64,000 nt of DNA, taken from positions 477,802,900 through 477,866,899 of the forward strand of contig NC_081406.1 of NCBI RefSeq assembly GCF_030272615.1. Reading direction: 5' to 3'. The notes under the pieces were generated by a model that was not told the origin of the DNA, made no database searches, and saw only the letters and a list, made by a program, of their open reading frames with translations. Positions 23,598 to 35,767 of the stretch are shown piece after piece. Numbering within the stretch: the first letter of the stretch is position 1; every line of letters starts with the position of its first letter. The position numbers and the translations under genes are program-made. The DNA comes from Cryptomeria japonica. Taxonomy: Eukaryota > Streptophyta > Pinopsida > Cupressales > Cupressaceae.

Positions 23598-24746
23598 ATG
23601 GAAAATCTGATGAAGCAACTTGAAGGAGCTCTTACTGACTATGATGCAGAGAAGTTGAAAAATATCAAATTAGAAGATAATTTAAAAGCAGCTCAGGACA
23701 TTATTCAGGTACTTCAAGAAAATCTTACTGTTACAAGAAATAAGAGAAGAGAACTTTGTGAAAAATTACAAAATGAGAATGATGAAAAGGAATCACTAAA
23801 TGATATGATAAGCAAATTGAAACAAGAGATCATGACAACAAAAAATGAAATGCAGGATATGACTATGAGATTTTGCAAAGAGATTGAGGATAGAAAGAAG
23901 AATGAAGAAGAGTTGACCAGAAGACTAAGTGATGCAGCAAATATGAACACAAGACTTAGCTATGAAAATGACATGTTGAAGACAGATCTGATGCATAGTC
24001 AGAATGAACTAATGAGACAAAAAGAAATCTTGGAAAGGGAATTGGAAACTGCAAATCAACACAAAGAAAAATTCAAGAAAAGCTCAGAAGAACTTGGTAC
24101 CTTATTGAAGAATCAAAAACCCAAAGGTGACACTTTTGGAATTGGATTTGAAGTTGGAGAAAGCTCCGGTACTGTAAATACCCAGAATCATAGCAAACCA
24201 GTAAGACCTTCTAATACTTACAAATTCAATGGAAAATGCTTTAACTACAATAAATATGGTCATAGGGCAAAGGAATGTAGATCTAGGAATTATTAGAACA
24301 TCAATCCTCCCACTGATCAATGCTCCAAATGCAACAAAATTTGTCATAACTCTGAAAATTGCATAATGAATGTAAGATGTTATGTTTGTTGAAGATTTGG
24401 TCATTTATCAAATAAATGTAGAACACAAACCGGCATAGGTTATGGGAAAGCTATTCAGAAAAATAATGTAACTTGTTATGCATGTAACAAGATTGGTTAT
24501 ATTCCTAAATTTTGTAGAAGTAAAGGTACACCGATAGATAACAAAAGTACTAGTTTGAAGGGTAAAGAAAAGGTTGAAGAGGTTAAGCAAGAATTCTCAA
24601 AGCAATGGATTAGAAAAGGTGATCTAAATATTGGGGATACTCCTCCACTGGTAGAACCAACAAATGCTCCATCGGCAGGACAATATGATGCTCCACGGGC
24701 AGGACAGAGCAATGCTCCACCAGCAGGATGTTCTTCATCAAATTGA
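23598..24746 (+). pseudogene. E4 gag-like coiled-coil / zinc-knuckle protein
   Basis: The ATG at 23598 opens 232 uninterrupted codons to a TAG at 24294-24296; the same frame then continues, with one more stop, to 24746. The first ~180 residues are a long coiled-coil containing KEIEDRKKNEEELTRRL, a phrase nearly repeated in E6 (KEIEERKKNEENLA). Knuckles follow: CFNYNKYGHRAKEC (one Cys lost), CSKCNKICHNSENC, CYVC..FGHLSNKC and CYACNKIGYIPKFC (His lost). It ends with a short proline/alanine-rich repeat (NAPSAGQ, DAPRAGQ, NAPPAG). It is probably the packaging protein of this family and the best preserved copy here. Confidence 0.75.
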
Positions 24747-25052
24747 AGAAAATTATCTTGAGGGTTTGGCAATCTAATGACACATGTGCTATTATTCCCT
24801 CGATTAGAGAAAAGAAGTTGAAAATAATTCATTACCGGCAAATAAAGTTAAGCTAATACATTACTGGCAAGCAATTAATGTGGTAGGTAGTAGAAAAGAC
24901 TTTATAAAATAAGGTTTTTGGCTCCATTTCATTTCACCGTGAATTCAAACTTTCAAAGAGTGCAAAATTTTTTGAGCTAAGGCATTCCGAGCAAAGAGGC
25001 AAAGCACTTCAGCAATCAATCCATCCAAAGGCAGAAAAAGGTATTTATCATC
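24747..25052 (+). other. E4 spacer between gag and ORF2
   Basis: Noncoding; the ORF2 ATG follows at 25053. The layout matches E1. Confidence 0.5.
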
Positions 25053-25394
25053 ATGGCATCCTCCTTTGCACCTAAATTCATAGCAAACCCTGTATTAGTC
25101 AAAGTTATAAAATGACCTAGGCCTGTGTTTCAGCTAGTTCCCAAGGTAGCTAAGAAAGATGATAACACAGGTGCTTTTTGAAAAATTCCAAAAGGTGTTG
25201 TTTATGCAGTAGACCCTAGAATATATATTCATTGCAACATAGAGGAATTAGGTGATGAAGAAATCAAAAACATGTATAGTTCTGTTATATATGACAACTC
25301 TGGGAATGTGAAACCTGAACATAAAATTGTTGAAACCCTAGGATTCACTGAAATCCTCTGCATTCCCAAATTTCCCAAGGAATTTGTACTCCAA
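25053..25394 (+). pseudogene. E4 ORF2, N-terminal fragment
   Basis: About 115 codons in one frame with two internal stops. They carry the family motif DPRIYIHCNIEELG (25212-25253), followed by DEEIKNMYSSV and a LGFTEI block that aligns with E1. The rest of the gene is deleted at the join with the E3 LTR. Confidence 0.65.
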
Positions 25395-26140
25395 GGATGC
25401 ATCTGATCACATTTCCCATTACCTAATGCATACTTGCTAAAGATAGCAATCACGTATACGATTTCCTACTTTGAAATCTATTGACTCATAGTACACTTAG
25501 CTATTTTCTTTTCAAGGTCTTCTTGTGATCGGATTTCCTTTGCATTGATCCAAGCACCAACTACTCCCTGATCTTCTTTTGTTATTCTTTCTTCCTCGAG
25601 CCGCATTGGTTAGTTACAATCCCATGATTTGTGGTTGTTTCATTTATGTCAACTAATAGTTTGACCAACCATGTCGATGGTGACTTTATCGACCTCTACA
25701 TATTTGCCACATCGACTCCACATGGCATCACCATGGTCAATCACTCAGCTCACCGACACACAATTGGTCCATACTTGAACATTCAAAAAACTCATACCAG
25801 TACACACCTTTACCGATGAGGTCTTCTTCTTCTGCTAACCAGTAGTGCACACTATATAGGTAACACATCTTCACCTCCAGTGGTTTGTAATAACTTTAAC
25901 ATTCTGCCTCTTCATCATAAACAGGCATCCAATCTCCAGATCAGTTTATTCCTCTACCGGTTTCCACTCAACATACTAGCACACACAACCTTCATGTCGG
26001 TTTCTACCTTACCAGTAAGCCTTCCTTCTATCTACTTACTCTCATGTGTATTACCATCATATAGGTCACTTCTTCTTTCTTGCTGGTGACCTTGCCAAAC
26101 TGGTTGACATCAATGACAACTTAATGCCAAAATGTCAACA
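25395..26140 (-). repeat. E3 3' LTR, proximal piece
   Basis: It matches about 32280-33023 of the 5' LTR. On the minus strand it begins TGTTGACATTTTGGC at 26140, directly after the purine tract. Confidence 0.9.
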
Positions 26141-26167
26141 ATCTCCCCCTTTGGCATTGATGTCAAC
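26103..26167 (-). other. Inverted repeat across the E3 polypurine tract/3' LTR junction
   Basis: GTTGACATCAATG (26103-26115) and CATTGATGTCAAC (26155-26167) are perfect 13-bp inverse complements. The purine tract and the LTR terminus lie between them. Confidence 0.7.
26141..26162 (-). other. E3 polypurine tract
   Basis: The minus strand reads GCCAAAGGGGGAGAT right before the 3' LTR; this is the plus-strand primer site of LTR elements. Confidence 0.8.
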
Positions 26168-26305
26168 TTATCGCAAGACACTTCATATCGGTACATTTCT
26201 CCCCCTTTGACATAATGACAAAGGTTATTGTACACTCCCACTTTTATCCATACCGAGCTCCCCCTTTGACCTCTATCAACTCCCCCTGCACCACATAAAG
26301 CCTTC

Positions 26306-29300
26306 CTAGACAGATGACACAACTCCCAGCTTGTGTCGAAGGTACTCAAAAGTTCTTTCTAGTAATGGTTTGGTGAAAATGTCTGCTACTTGTTCTCCAA
26401 TAGGGACATAATCCATCCTTACCTCTTGTCCTTCAACCTTCTCTCTAAGAAAATGATACTTGATAGCAATGTGCTTTGTTCTAGAATGCATTATTGGATT
26501 CTTCGCTATGTTGATTGCACTCAAATTGTCACAACAGATGAGAATAGGATCAGTGATGTCCACCTATATGCCTTTGAGAGTCTGCTTCATCCAAAGCACC
26601 TGAGAGTAGCATGTAGCAACAACAATGTATTCAGCTTCAACAGTAAATAAAGAGATTGAGTCCCGCTTCTTGCTATGCCATGAGACCAACCGGTCACCTA
26701 GAAAGAATGCACCACCACTTGTTCTCTTTTGATCATCAATGCAACCTCCCCAATTAGCATCAGTGTATGCTTCCAAGATAAAATATCCTTTTTTAGGATA
26801 CCACAATCCATAGTTGAGTGTCCCTTGTAGATACCTAAAGATTATGCTAAAAACATTCATATATGACTGCTTAGGTGTAGCTTGGAATCTGGCCACCATG
26901 CATACTGCCTGAAGTATATCCGATCTTGAAGAAGTTAGATACAGTAGACTTCCTATCATGGATCTATATAGAGTCTGATCCACCACCAGTGATTCATCAT
27001 TTTTTCTCAATTTACTGTCAGTGACCATGGGGGTACTTACTGGTTTACAATCTTCCAGTTGGAATTTCTTCAACATCTCCTTTGCATACTTAATTTGTGA
27101 CATAAAGATTCCTTTATCTTGCTGTAATATCTGCAAACCAAGGAAGTAAGTCAATTCACCAAGCATTGACATCTCAAATTTTGACTACATCTGATCATTA
27201 AATTATTTGCAGAGGGTGTCCTTGTTGCCTCCAAAGATAATGTCATCTACATACACAACCACAATGATCATGTGGTTCCCATCTTTCTTTATGTACAAAT
27301 TGCTATCAGCACTTCCCTTTTTGAATCCCTACTGTTTCAGGTACTGATCTAATCTTGAATACCATGCTCTAGGAGCTTGCTTTAGACCATACAAGGCCTT
27401 CTTCAACTGACACACAAATGTCTCATCATCATGCAGTAGAAACCCTTCCAGTTGCTCGATGTACACTTCTTCCAAATTTCCATTTAAGAAGGCACATTTT
27501 ACATCCTTTTGGTATACTCTATAACCCTTGTAGGCAGAGTAGGCTAGAAACATTCTAATTGCTTCTAATCTATCTACTGGTGCAAATTTTTCTTCAAAGT
27601 CAATCCCCTCTACCTGAGAGTATCCTTTGCACACTAGTCTAGCTTTATGCCTAACAATCTTACCTTCCTCATTCATCTTATTCCGGTAGACCCATTTTGT
27701 GCCAATGATGTTCTTGTCTTCTAGTCTAGGTACTAATTCCCAAGTCTTGTTCTTCTCAATCTGTTGTAGTTCTTCTTCCATGGCATCCATCAATTCTTGT
27801 CTTTTGCTAGCCTCATTGAATGTTCTATGTTCAACTTCAATCATGAGGCAGAAGTGGACTTGTTCATCATTCTGGGCAAGTATTCTAGTCTGCACACCAT
27901 CAAACTTATTTCCCAAAATTTGCTCTTCCGGGTGATTTAGTTGTACATACCAATTGGGGGCCTTCTTGGATGCTTCTTCTAGTTCAATGTCTGACTGAGC
28001 TTCATCACCTTCATCACCGGAGTTATCATACCAGTTGATCTATGGTTGACATCCTTTGTGCATATCCTCATCAACTTTTACATGCAAACTCTCAATGACT
28101 CTTCTTAGTCTTTTGTTGTAGCATTTATAGGCCTTGTTGTTTGATGAGTAACCAAGGAAGATTCCTTCATCACTCCTAGAGTCAAAACTTCCTAGACCAT
28201 CCATATCTTTATTGATAAAACACTTGCTTCCAAATACTTTGAAGTATTTGTCAGATGGCTTCCACTCATACCACAACTCATAAGGTGTCATTTGGTTGTT
28301 TGTTCTTAATTGAACCTGGTTCAAAGTATATGTAGTAGTATGAACAACTTCCTTCCAATATTTGTCTGGCAGACTAGCCTCATTTAACATGGTTCTAGCC
28401 ATCTCCTTGACTATCCTATTCTTTCTTTCTACCACACCATTTTGTTGTGGTGTTTTAGGAGCTGAGTATTGCCTTCTAATTCCATTTTTTTCACAATAAT
28501 CTTCAAATTCATTTGAATTAAACTCTCCACCCCAATCTGATCTTAGGCATTTTAACCTGCACTCACTTTCTTTCTCTACCATCTTCCTAAAGATCTTGAA
28601 TCTTTCAAATGCTTGTGATTTATCTTGTAGGGAGGTGACCCATGTCATTCTTGAGTAGTCATCAATGAAGAGGATAAAGTATTTTTTACCTGCAAGTGCT
28701 CTTGTCCTAGTTGGACCACACAGATCTGTATGCACAATTTCAAGTGGTCTTGAGGTGTTGTGCTCTTTTGTCCTGAAGCTCACTTTAGTTTTCTTACCTT
28801 TTACACATTCATCACAAAAGGTGCTACCAGTTTGATGATGGGTGGAATATTCCTCACACACCCTTTTTTTCTTACTGCCACTAGGTTATCAAAGTTTATG
28901 TGGCCTAATCTTTGGTGCCATAGCCAACTTTCATCTACTTGTCCTAACATACATTGGGATTCATAGCATTCCTTCAGATTATAAATATTTCCATCTGTTC
29001 TCTTTCCTTCTGCCACAACTTGACCAATACTGTCTTTCTTTATCTGGCAACCGATTGAGTCAAAGGAGAATTTATAACCTTTGTCATACATCTGACTCAC
29101 ACTCAGAAAATTGTGCTGAAGGCCTTCCACATAATATACGTCATGTGCCTTGAATTTTCCATCAATACTTAGAGTGCCTTTTCCCTTTATTTTGATGGAA
29201 GAATTGTCTCCAAACCTTACTAAACCACCATTCCAATCTTCAAGTTTGATGAATTTCCTTTAGTCACCAATCATGTGGTTTGAGCAACCACAATCTACAA

Positions 29301-29445
29301 CCCATAGATTTTTCCTTTCAGCATGTAAGGCAATTTGTACTATGAGAATTGATTCTACCTTTTCCTTTTCTTTCTCAATCCATACCAGTTTGGTTTCCTT
29401 CTTCTTCTCAGCTGCTATATTGTGCTCAGGTTTGGTTACTAGTTC
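26306..29445 (-). pseudogene. E3 Copia pol (protease, integrase, reverse transcriptase, RNase H)
   Basis: Read 5' to 3' on the minus strand. The protease core is DCGCSNHM, where the usual Asp-Ser-Gly has become Asp-Cys-Gly (about 29263-29300). The GAG-pre-integrase region has its WLWHQRLGH motif and a frameshift near 28830. The integrase has HTDLCGP, FIDDYSRM and NGVVERKN, which supply the D, D and E residues. The reverse transcriptase has [10 protein letters not shown] and YVDDIIFGG (27242-27253). RNase H has YTDANWGG and VEAEY. It ends ADIFTKPLLERTFEYLRHKL. From 28830 onward it stays in one frame with only in-frame stops. The enzymes would have copied and inserted the element, and probably E2. 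Confidence 0.85.
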
Positions 29446-31531
29446 TTAATCAAGACTTGTCTTCTTCTGCTTGATCTTTTGGTTTTTACACAACTTTTCT
29501 ATGTGTCCAAACTCTTGATAGTTATAGCATATTACATTTTCATATAAGGGAACATCCTTAAAATTATTTTGAGATACCGATTTATTCTTCCTACATTCAA
29601 AACTCTTATGACCATATCCATTACACTGATAGAAGACAACATTCATATCATAGAGTGCATTAAATAGATTTCTACTTTCATAACTCATAGGGGGCTTATT
29701 GATTAATCTATAGTCATCCATTCTATGCCTAAATTTGTTACACCAGTAATATTAAACATGAAAGTTTGAAACATACTGGTTAGGTAGCCTTAGTCCTAAA
29801 TGGGACTGCCTCATCGAGGGTCTTCCCTTCATGTTGTTGAATCTGGTGAAACCTTCATGATCAACCCTTGCATTTCTCCTTGGATCTGCATGTTGATACA
29901 AGAAGTGTGGCCTCTAGTTCATTGTTGTATACCAATTTGAGTGGCGATTTCCAACAACATCTACATATGTCTTTTTGCTGGTATCCTTGCCTATAGTGAA
30001 TGTCTTCTTTTCTTCACCTTCAAAAGAAGAGGTGAACTTTATTTCTTTGCTGGATTTATCTTTGTGGGTTGAACTGTGACCTACTTCAAAGCCTAAACCA
30101 CTAGTGTCTTTGGATTGCTTCTATTTGCTTAGCATCTTGTCTAAGGCCTCGGTGTTGCCTTCATATTTTCTCCTTATTTTTATTTCTTCCTTACTTTCTT
30201 CAAGCTCCTTTCTAAGCTTCACTATCTCTGCTTCCAACTCATGATGCTCCTTTTCCTTCTTTGTCAGATCAGAGGATGTAGCTTCACATATCCTCTTAGT
30301 TTCTTCTAGCAGCAATTTCAAGTTAGATATAACTTGACTAGACTCATCCAGGGATTGCTTTAAGAGATCTTGTTCATCTACTACAACAAGCTTGACCTTT
30401 TTGAGCTCTCTTCTTATTTTTCTCAATTCCTCAAGAGCATTGATAAGTTCACCTTTCAAGTCTAATTCAGCCTCAATATCCTCCTCTTCCTCATCTTCAT
30501 CAACTGGTTCACCAAGTTCCATGAAGAGATTGACTTTTTTGTCATTCTCATGGTAATCATCTTCTAATGCATTTTCTTCATATGTTGTATCATCCTTAAT
30601 AGTATATAGACTATTCTGATTCTAGTAGCCTCTCCTTCCTTGCCGATAATCGTTTCTTTCTCAATCTTTGCCGACAAATTTTCTGAACTCTCTTGACTCA
30701 TCTCCACCGATTTATTTGTGAGGACAATTAGCAGCAAAGTGTCTGACCTTTCCATAGTTGAAACATTTAAATGGTACCTTTCCTTTATATTAGTCAGATC
30801 CTCTTTTGAGCTTCCTAACAAAGTTTTCTACTTCTGCATCGGAATCTTCACTGGATTATTTATGAGTAGCTGCTTCTTTCCCCTTTTTGGTGATGTTGAA
30901 TGTTGCTTCTTTCCTTAAGGAAGTGTCACCGGTTGTTCTCATCTCATAGGCTATCAGTGAGCCAAATAACTCATCCATTGTAAATTTTTTTCAGTTCCTT
31001 AGCTTCTTCTATGGTAGACACCTTAGTATCATACTTGGGTGTGAGAGACCTAAGTACCTTCTTGATAAGAGTCTCATTTGAAATCTCTTCACCAAGCCCT
31101 CTAATGATGTTCACAGTTTCATCAAATATGTGAAGATTGTCTGCAACCTTTTCATCATCTTTCATCTTGATGCTTCCAAGTTTGCCCCTTAGTGCTTGTA
31201 TCTTGGCCTCTTTGACTTTTGCATCTCCTTCAAACAACCTCTACAATTTATCCCAAGTCTCCTTTGCTGAAACATAGTGCATGACTTTGAAAAACTCATT
31301 ATTAAGCAACCCGCTCAGGATAGCATATTTGGCCCTTGCATTGTTCTAATATTCCTTTTTGGCATCTGGATCAGTGGGAGGAACACTAGGAATGACATAA
31401 CCATTCTTGACAGACATCCACACATCAAAACCCAGAGAGGAAATGTAGGTTTCCATTTTTCTTCTCTAGAAGGCATATTTAGAACCATCAAACATGGGGG
31501 CTTTTGAGGAAGCAGAATCATTTCTTGCCAT
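29446..31531 (-). pseudogene. E3 gag
   Basis: The ATG at 31531 opens FDGSKYAF, RRKMETYISSLGFDVW, the Copia gag (UBN2-like) signature. A frameshift at a run of seven A/T near 30985 separates the N-terminal domain from the rest, which continues in one frame from 30978. Next come a knuckle (CFNYGKVRHFAANC), an acidic coiled-coil, EGNTEALDKMLSK, SKDTSGLGF, and two more knuckle-like motifs (CNGYGHKSFEC intact in its second half; CYNYQEFGHIEKLC). The frame runs on into protease through a stop at 29446, as expected of a gag-pol fusion. E2 gag is its shortened relative. Confidence 0.8.
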
Positions 31532-31582
31532 TGTGTTCAAGATCCAGAAACTACTCAAGGTTTAATGATAATCGAGAACCTA

Positions 31583-31595
31583 GGATTTGATACCA
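31583..31595 (-). other. E3 primer-binding site
   Basis: The minus strand reads TGGTATCAAATCC two bases after the LTR end, a near match to the tRNA-Met type site. Confidence 0.8.
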
Positions 31596-31597
31596 AT

Positions 31598-33023
31598 TGT
31601 TGAACACAGAGTACCACTGAGAGGGGGGTGAATCAGTGGTTCCTAAACTAGTTGACTTTCAAAGCAACTTTAGAATATAAGTTAATCACTTAAGCACTAA
31701 ACAATCAAACTGGTAAAGCAAGAAGGAAAGCCAAATAGATCAATCACACAAATGCAACTCACAACACCAGATGTACGTGGAAAAACCCAATGTGGGAAAG
31801 ACCTCGGTGAGAAAAGTTGTTGGAGACTACTGCTCCAATCCAGCCTCACAAGTAAAACACTGAATTACAAAGATTTAGGCTACCAACCCAAGGAGCACCA
31901 ACCCATACACCAAGCTCCAACTTGGTGATTTATATTAAAATATAATTTAGATACGGTTTAGCTTAACTTTGAAACTACAGTTATACCGGTACTCAATCAC
32001 TGACAGTTGAACCCTCTCACTGGTATGCTTGCTCACTTACTCTGTCACTTTCTTAGAATTTGTTCTAAGGCTAACAACTATTATTTGCACTTAATCTCTC
32101 TTTTCTCTTCTTCTTCTCTATAGTATCACCATGCTCTATCTCGAGCTCTTTTATTTATCCTATGGTTTCTTTCCAAAAAGCAATTCAAATTTAGAGCGGT
32201 TAGGGTTTCCTTTTCCCAACACAATCTGCATGAGATCCGATTGAGTCTGTCATGGGTCGATCGCCTGTACTCCATGGATGCATATGTTCATGTTTCCCAT
32301 TACCCAATGCATACTTGCTAAAGATAGCAATCACGTACATGATTTCCTACTTTGAAATCTGTCGACTCATAGTACACTCAGTTGTTTCCTTTTCAAGGTC
32401 TTCTTGTGATCGAATTTACTTTGCATTGATCTAGGCGCCAACTAGTCCTTGATATTCCTTTGTCATTCTTTCTTCCTCAAGCCACATCGGTCAGTTACAA
32501 TCCCATGATTTGTGGTTTCTTCATTTATGTCGACTAATAGTTTCACCAACCATGTCGATGGTGGCTTTATCAACCTCTGCATATTTGCCACCTCAGCTAC
32601 ACATGGCATCACCATGGTCAATCACTCAGCTCACTGACACACAGTCGGTCCATACTTGAACATTCAGCAAACTCATAGTAGTACATGCCTTTACCAGTGA
32701 GGCCTTCTTCTTTTGTTAATCGGCAGTGGACACTATACCGGTAACACATCTTCACCTCTAGTGGTTTGTAATAACTTTAACATTTTGCCTCTTCATCATA
32801 AATAGGCAGCCAATCTCCAGATCGGTTTATTGCTCTACCAGTTACCACTCAACATACTAGCACACACACAACCTTCATCTTGGTTTCTACCTTACCGGTA
32901 AGCCTTCCTTCTGTCTTCTTACTCTCATGTGTATTACCATCATATAGGTCACTTCTTCTTTCTTGTTGGTGACCTTGCCAAACCGGTTGACATTAATGAC
33001 AACTTAATGCCAAAATGCTAACA
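31598..33023 (-). repeat. E3 5' LTR
   Basis: On the minus strand it starts TGTTAGCATTTTGGC at 33023 and ends GTTCAACA before the primer site. It is the full-length copy and defines what the split 3' LTR has lost. Confidence 0.9.
31613..31640 (-). other. U5 hairpin, E3 5' LTR
   Basis: ACCACTGA (31613-31620) and TCAGTGGT (31633-31640) form a perfect 8-bp stem with a 12-base C-rich (minus-strand) loop. Confidence 0.65.
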
Positions 33024-34100
33024 ATCCCAACATCCACGACCTTTGCCCCATAAACCCAGATTTGTCCTACTAGGGACATGTACTCATCTACAACTACTCC
33101 ACTATCTAGGGTAGGTCCCTACTCTGACACATCCTATCACCGACAAGCATATAAATAGGATCCCTGTGGCATTCCCTTTTGTCTACCATACTATCGATGA
33201 ACGCGATTGTGCAAGAATCGCTCAATAATAAAAGGCATCTGCCCAATCAGGTACCTCGACATATATACATAGGGCATCTCTAGCCTTTCCTCTACCCACA
33301 CCTCACAATCCATATATGATCTCCAGATTACTCTATCAATATCATCTAACACCCTCCGCCAGTGCTCTAGTTTCCCCAGCTTATGCTAGACAACTACACC
33401 TATATACCCATAAACATATGCTTGACCAACTAGCCTATCCCTGTCTGCAAGCAGTCTTGACATTGGTATATGATCCTAGGCCCACACCTATAACAATGTC
33501 ACCCCAGTTGATAGACTAGTATATCCCAGATATACTACCTGGTGAACCTCTCTGTATAGATGAGCCAACATGCAAGAACCCCATGCAAACCTGTGTCCCT
33601 GTATCACCATGTCCTCCAAAAGAAATCCCCATCCAACACATAATCCCTTCGACCTCCGGTCAGGACACAAAAACCCACCAATGAAACCTGTTAATACTGA
33701 TGGTAGTGGAGCATAACCTAAATTCTAAAACTCCTGCCATTGGATCTCATAGCCACTAATCTCATCATCCTGAAAGATACGGTGGAGAGCCTTTGTGCCA
33801 CCCTCCTCGGTCTACTCATAAGGTAACAAAGCCCCAACCATAGGAATCTACAGAATCCGATAATAGTCCTCTGGTGTGACTATCATTTAACAAGTCGCCA
33901 AGTGAAAGGTGTTCGTATCACTATGCCACCTCTCTGCCAAAGCTATCAATAACCAAGGGTTAATGATATACCAGGGTATGTCTAACAAAGATGATAACCC
34001 ACGTTTCTCAATCACATCTCTATCAGCTTGTGACAAATGTGGGATAAGTGTTCATAGCCTCAAAAATCGCTCTCGAGACTGGAGCATGCCAAGCTCTTCC
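33024..34100 (-). pseudogene. PMD-like pseudogene, N-terminal and core piece
   Basis: The minus strand encodes a recognisable plant mobile domain. In order it has DVIEKRGL, PWLLIALAERWHSDTNTFHL, MIVTPEDYYRILRIP, a variable stretch, HLYREVHQVVYLGYTSL followed by STGVTLL, and SRYLIGQMPFIIERFL. Many in-frame stops and small shifts show it is dead. The continuation is found at 22211-22300 and 13041-13640, so E3 and E2 split it. PMD proteins in Arabidopsis (MAIN/MAIL type) act in silencing and genome stability, and PMD domains are also carried by plant transposons. Which applies here is unknown. Confidence 0.7.
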
Positions 34101-34235
34101 TACAAATCAACAAGTATCCATCATCAGTTCTCAATTCCATCCAATCTATCGACAATCAAAGCAAATCAACTTGAAACAGTGAAGCATATCAAGAACACAT
34201 CAAAAACATATTCACATCAATCAGTGAATCAATTA

Positions 34236-34599
34236 GAACCCATATCAGAAATCCAGACCCATATCGAAAATCAGAACCCATATCAAAAATCAAGATCTAT
34301 ATCAAAAATCAAGATCTATATCAAAAATCAAGATCTATATCAAAAATCAAGACCCATATCAAAAATCAAGACCCATATCAAAAATCAGAACCCATATCGG
34401 AAATCAAGACCCATATAAAAAATCAGAACCCATATCGGAAATCAAGATCTATATCGAAAATCAAGACTCATATCAAAAATCAAGGTCCATATCAAAAATC
34501 AAGACCCATATCGAAAATCAAGGACTCATATCGAAATCAGACTCAAGGACCCATATCAAAAATCGAAGATCCATATCGAAACCAAGTCTCATATCAAAC
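34236..34599 (+). repeat. 18-bp minisatellite, left part
   Basis: About 20 degenerate copies of AAAATCAAGACCCATATC. The period is a multiple of three, so a repetitive open frame appears, but this is a by-product. The array resumes at 37965 beyond the inserted LTR. Confidence 0.85.
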
Positions 34600-35721
34600 T
34601 GTTATCACTCAAATTGCACTTGTAATGCACAAGTTGAAGGATCAAGCAACTTGGGGACACATGGGATAATTCTCAAGCCTGTGGGTTTCCTATAGTGAGA
34701 GTTAACCTCCAGATGAAGGGTTGGTTCCCTGTAAATAACTCTAATTCTTTACCAAGAAAAATGATAGGAACTAAAAAAAATGAATCTCAAATAACTTTGC
34801 AAATGCTAAACTAAGGTGAAGCACCAATATGATATCCTAGGATGATAGAAATGCACTCCTAAAAATACTAATCTGCACAAATAGACTCTTGGTTCTCAAC
34901 ACATAAATATTTCATGCAAAGGATTCAAACTTAAGAAATTGAAAGGAAGGAAAACTTTCACAATCAACCAAATGAATCTATTAATCACAATCCACAACCT
35001 ATGATTTACAAATGATATAGAAACTTTAAAGGTTATCTAGACAATAACACAATAAACTAAGTCTCAATCATGAATAAGAAAATGAACTCCAAAAGTATAA
35101 GGCATAAGCTGATAATTTTATTCAGTATTCTGTCATAAAATTGCATAGGATCTACAAGAATGTATTCTCTACCAAAACAAGCAAGAGAATGATCAAGAAC
35201 TAGTGAAGAAAGATTAAAAAAATTCACTTTATACAAAAACCTTCCAAAAAGGTAGAGGAAAGATGACTCCAAAATGACTAAAGATGAACCCCCACTGAAA
35301 ATATCTTCTCTAAAAAATGATCCTCGAGCAGAAATGAAAAGCCACCAAAATAGGCTTCAAAACATGCAAAAATGTGGGTAACTCAGCTAACACTCTTGGT
35401 CAACTAAAGATTGACCCATGTGGCACTCAAAATCAAGCCTTATCACCTCAAAATCATGAGAAAAACTCATGTAAACCCACACTCAAGCTCAAATCCGACC
35501 CCAAACTAAATGATGACTTCTCCTCATGATGAGTTTGATCTTTTAACATGTACGCATATTAGGAAGATTTCTAAAGTAAATATCTAAGACACATCATAAT
35601 AAACACTAAGTGGATTCATAGTTTATCGAACTTAGATATTTATTTTATAATTTTTTATATTGTGCCTACATGCTAAAGACCAAACTCAAAGTGCCTGTTA
35701 AGATGCTAAATATTAATTACC

Positions 35722-35767
<46 letters not shown>

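Larger units (their letters stand above)
22709..25394 (+). mobile_element. E4: truncated gag + ORF2 element nested in the E3 3' LTR
   Basis: It has a 5' LTR (22709-23526), primer site, gag and the first ~115 codons of ORF2, and then stops abruptly where E3 LTR sequence resumes. About 300 bp of E3 LTR (equivalent to roughly 31970-32285) is missing at the join. The 3' part of E4 and the adjoining E3 LTR were therefore probably lost in one deletion. The join contains GGATGCAT, present on both sides. Confidence 0.75.
22301..33023 (-). mobile_element. E3: Copia gag-pol element with a nested insertion
   Basis: A minus-strand Ty1/Copia element: 5' LTR 31598-33023, primer site, gag, protease, integrase, reverse transcriptase and RNase H in Copia order, purine tract, and a 3' LTR (22301-22708 plus 25395-26140) split by E4. 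The coding region has two frameshifts (near 30985 and 28830) and several stops. I see no convincing target duplication (ATTTG on the left, ATCCC on the right). It lies inside the PMD pseudogene. Confidence 0.85.

Noticed and set aside
22296-33028. Target-site duplication for E3
   Set aside because: ATTTG and ATCCC do not match; no better boundary was found.
33909-34418. 170-codon plus-strand open frame
   Set aside because: It is open only because the minisatellite period is a multiple of three; the real coding signal below 34100 is the PMD pseudogene on the other strand.
34236-34599. CRISPR-like array
   Set aside because: The units are contiguous 18-mers without spacers, and the context is plant retrotransposon DNA; it is a minisatellite.
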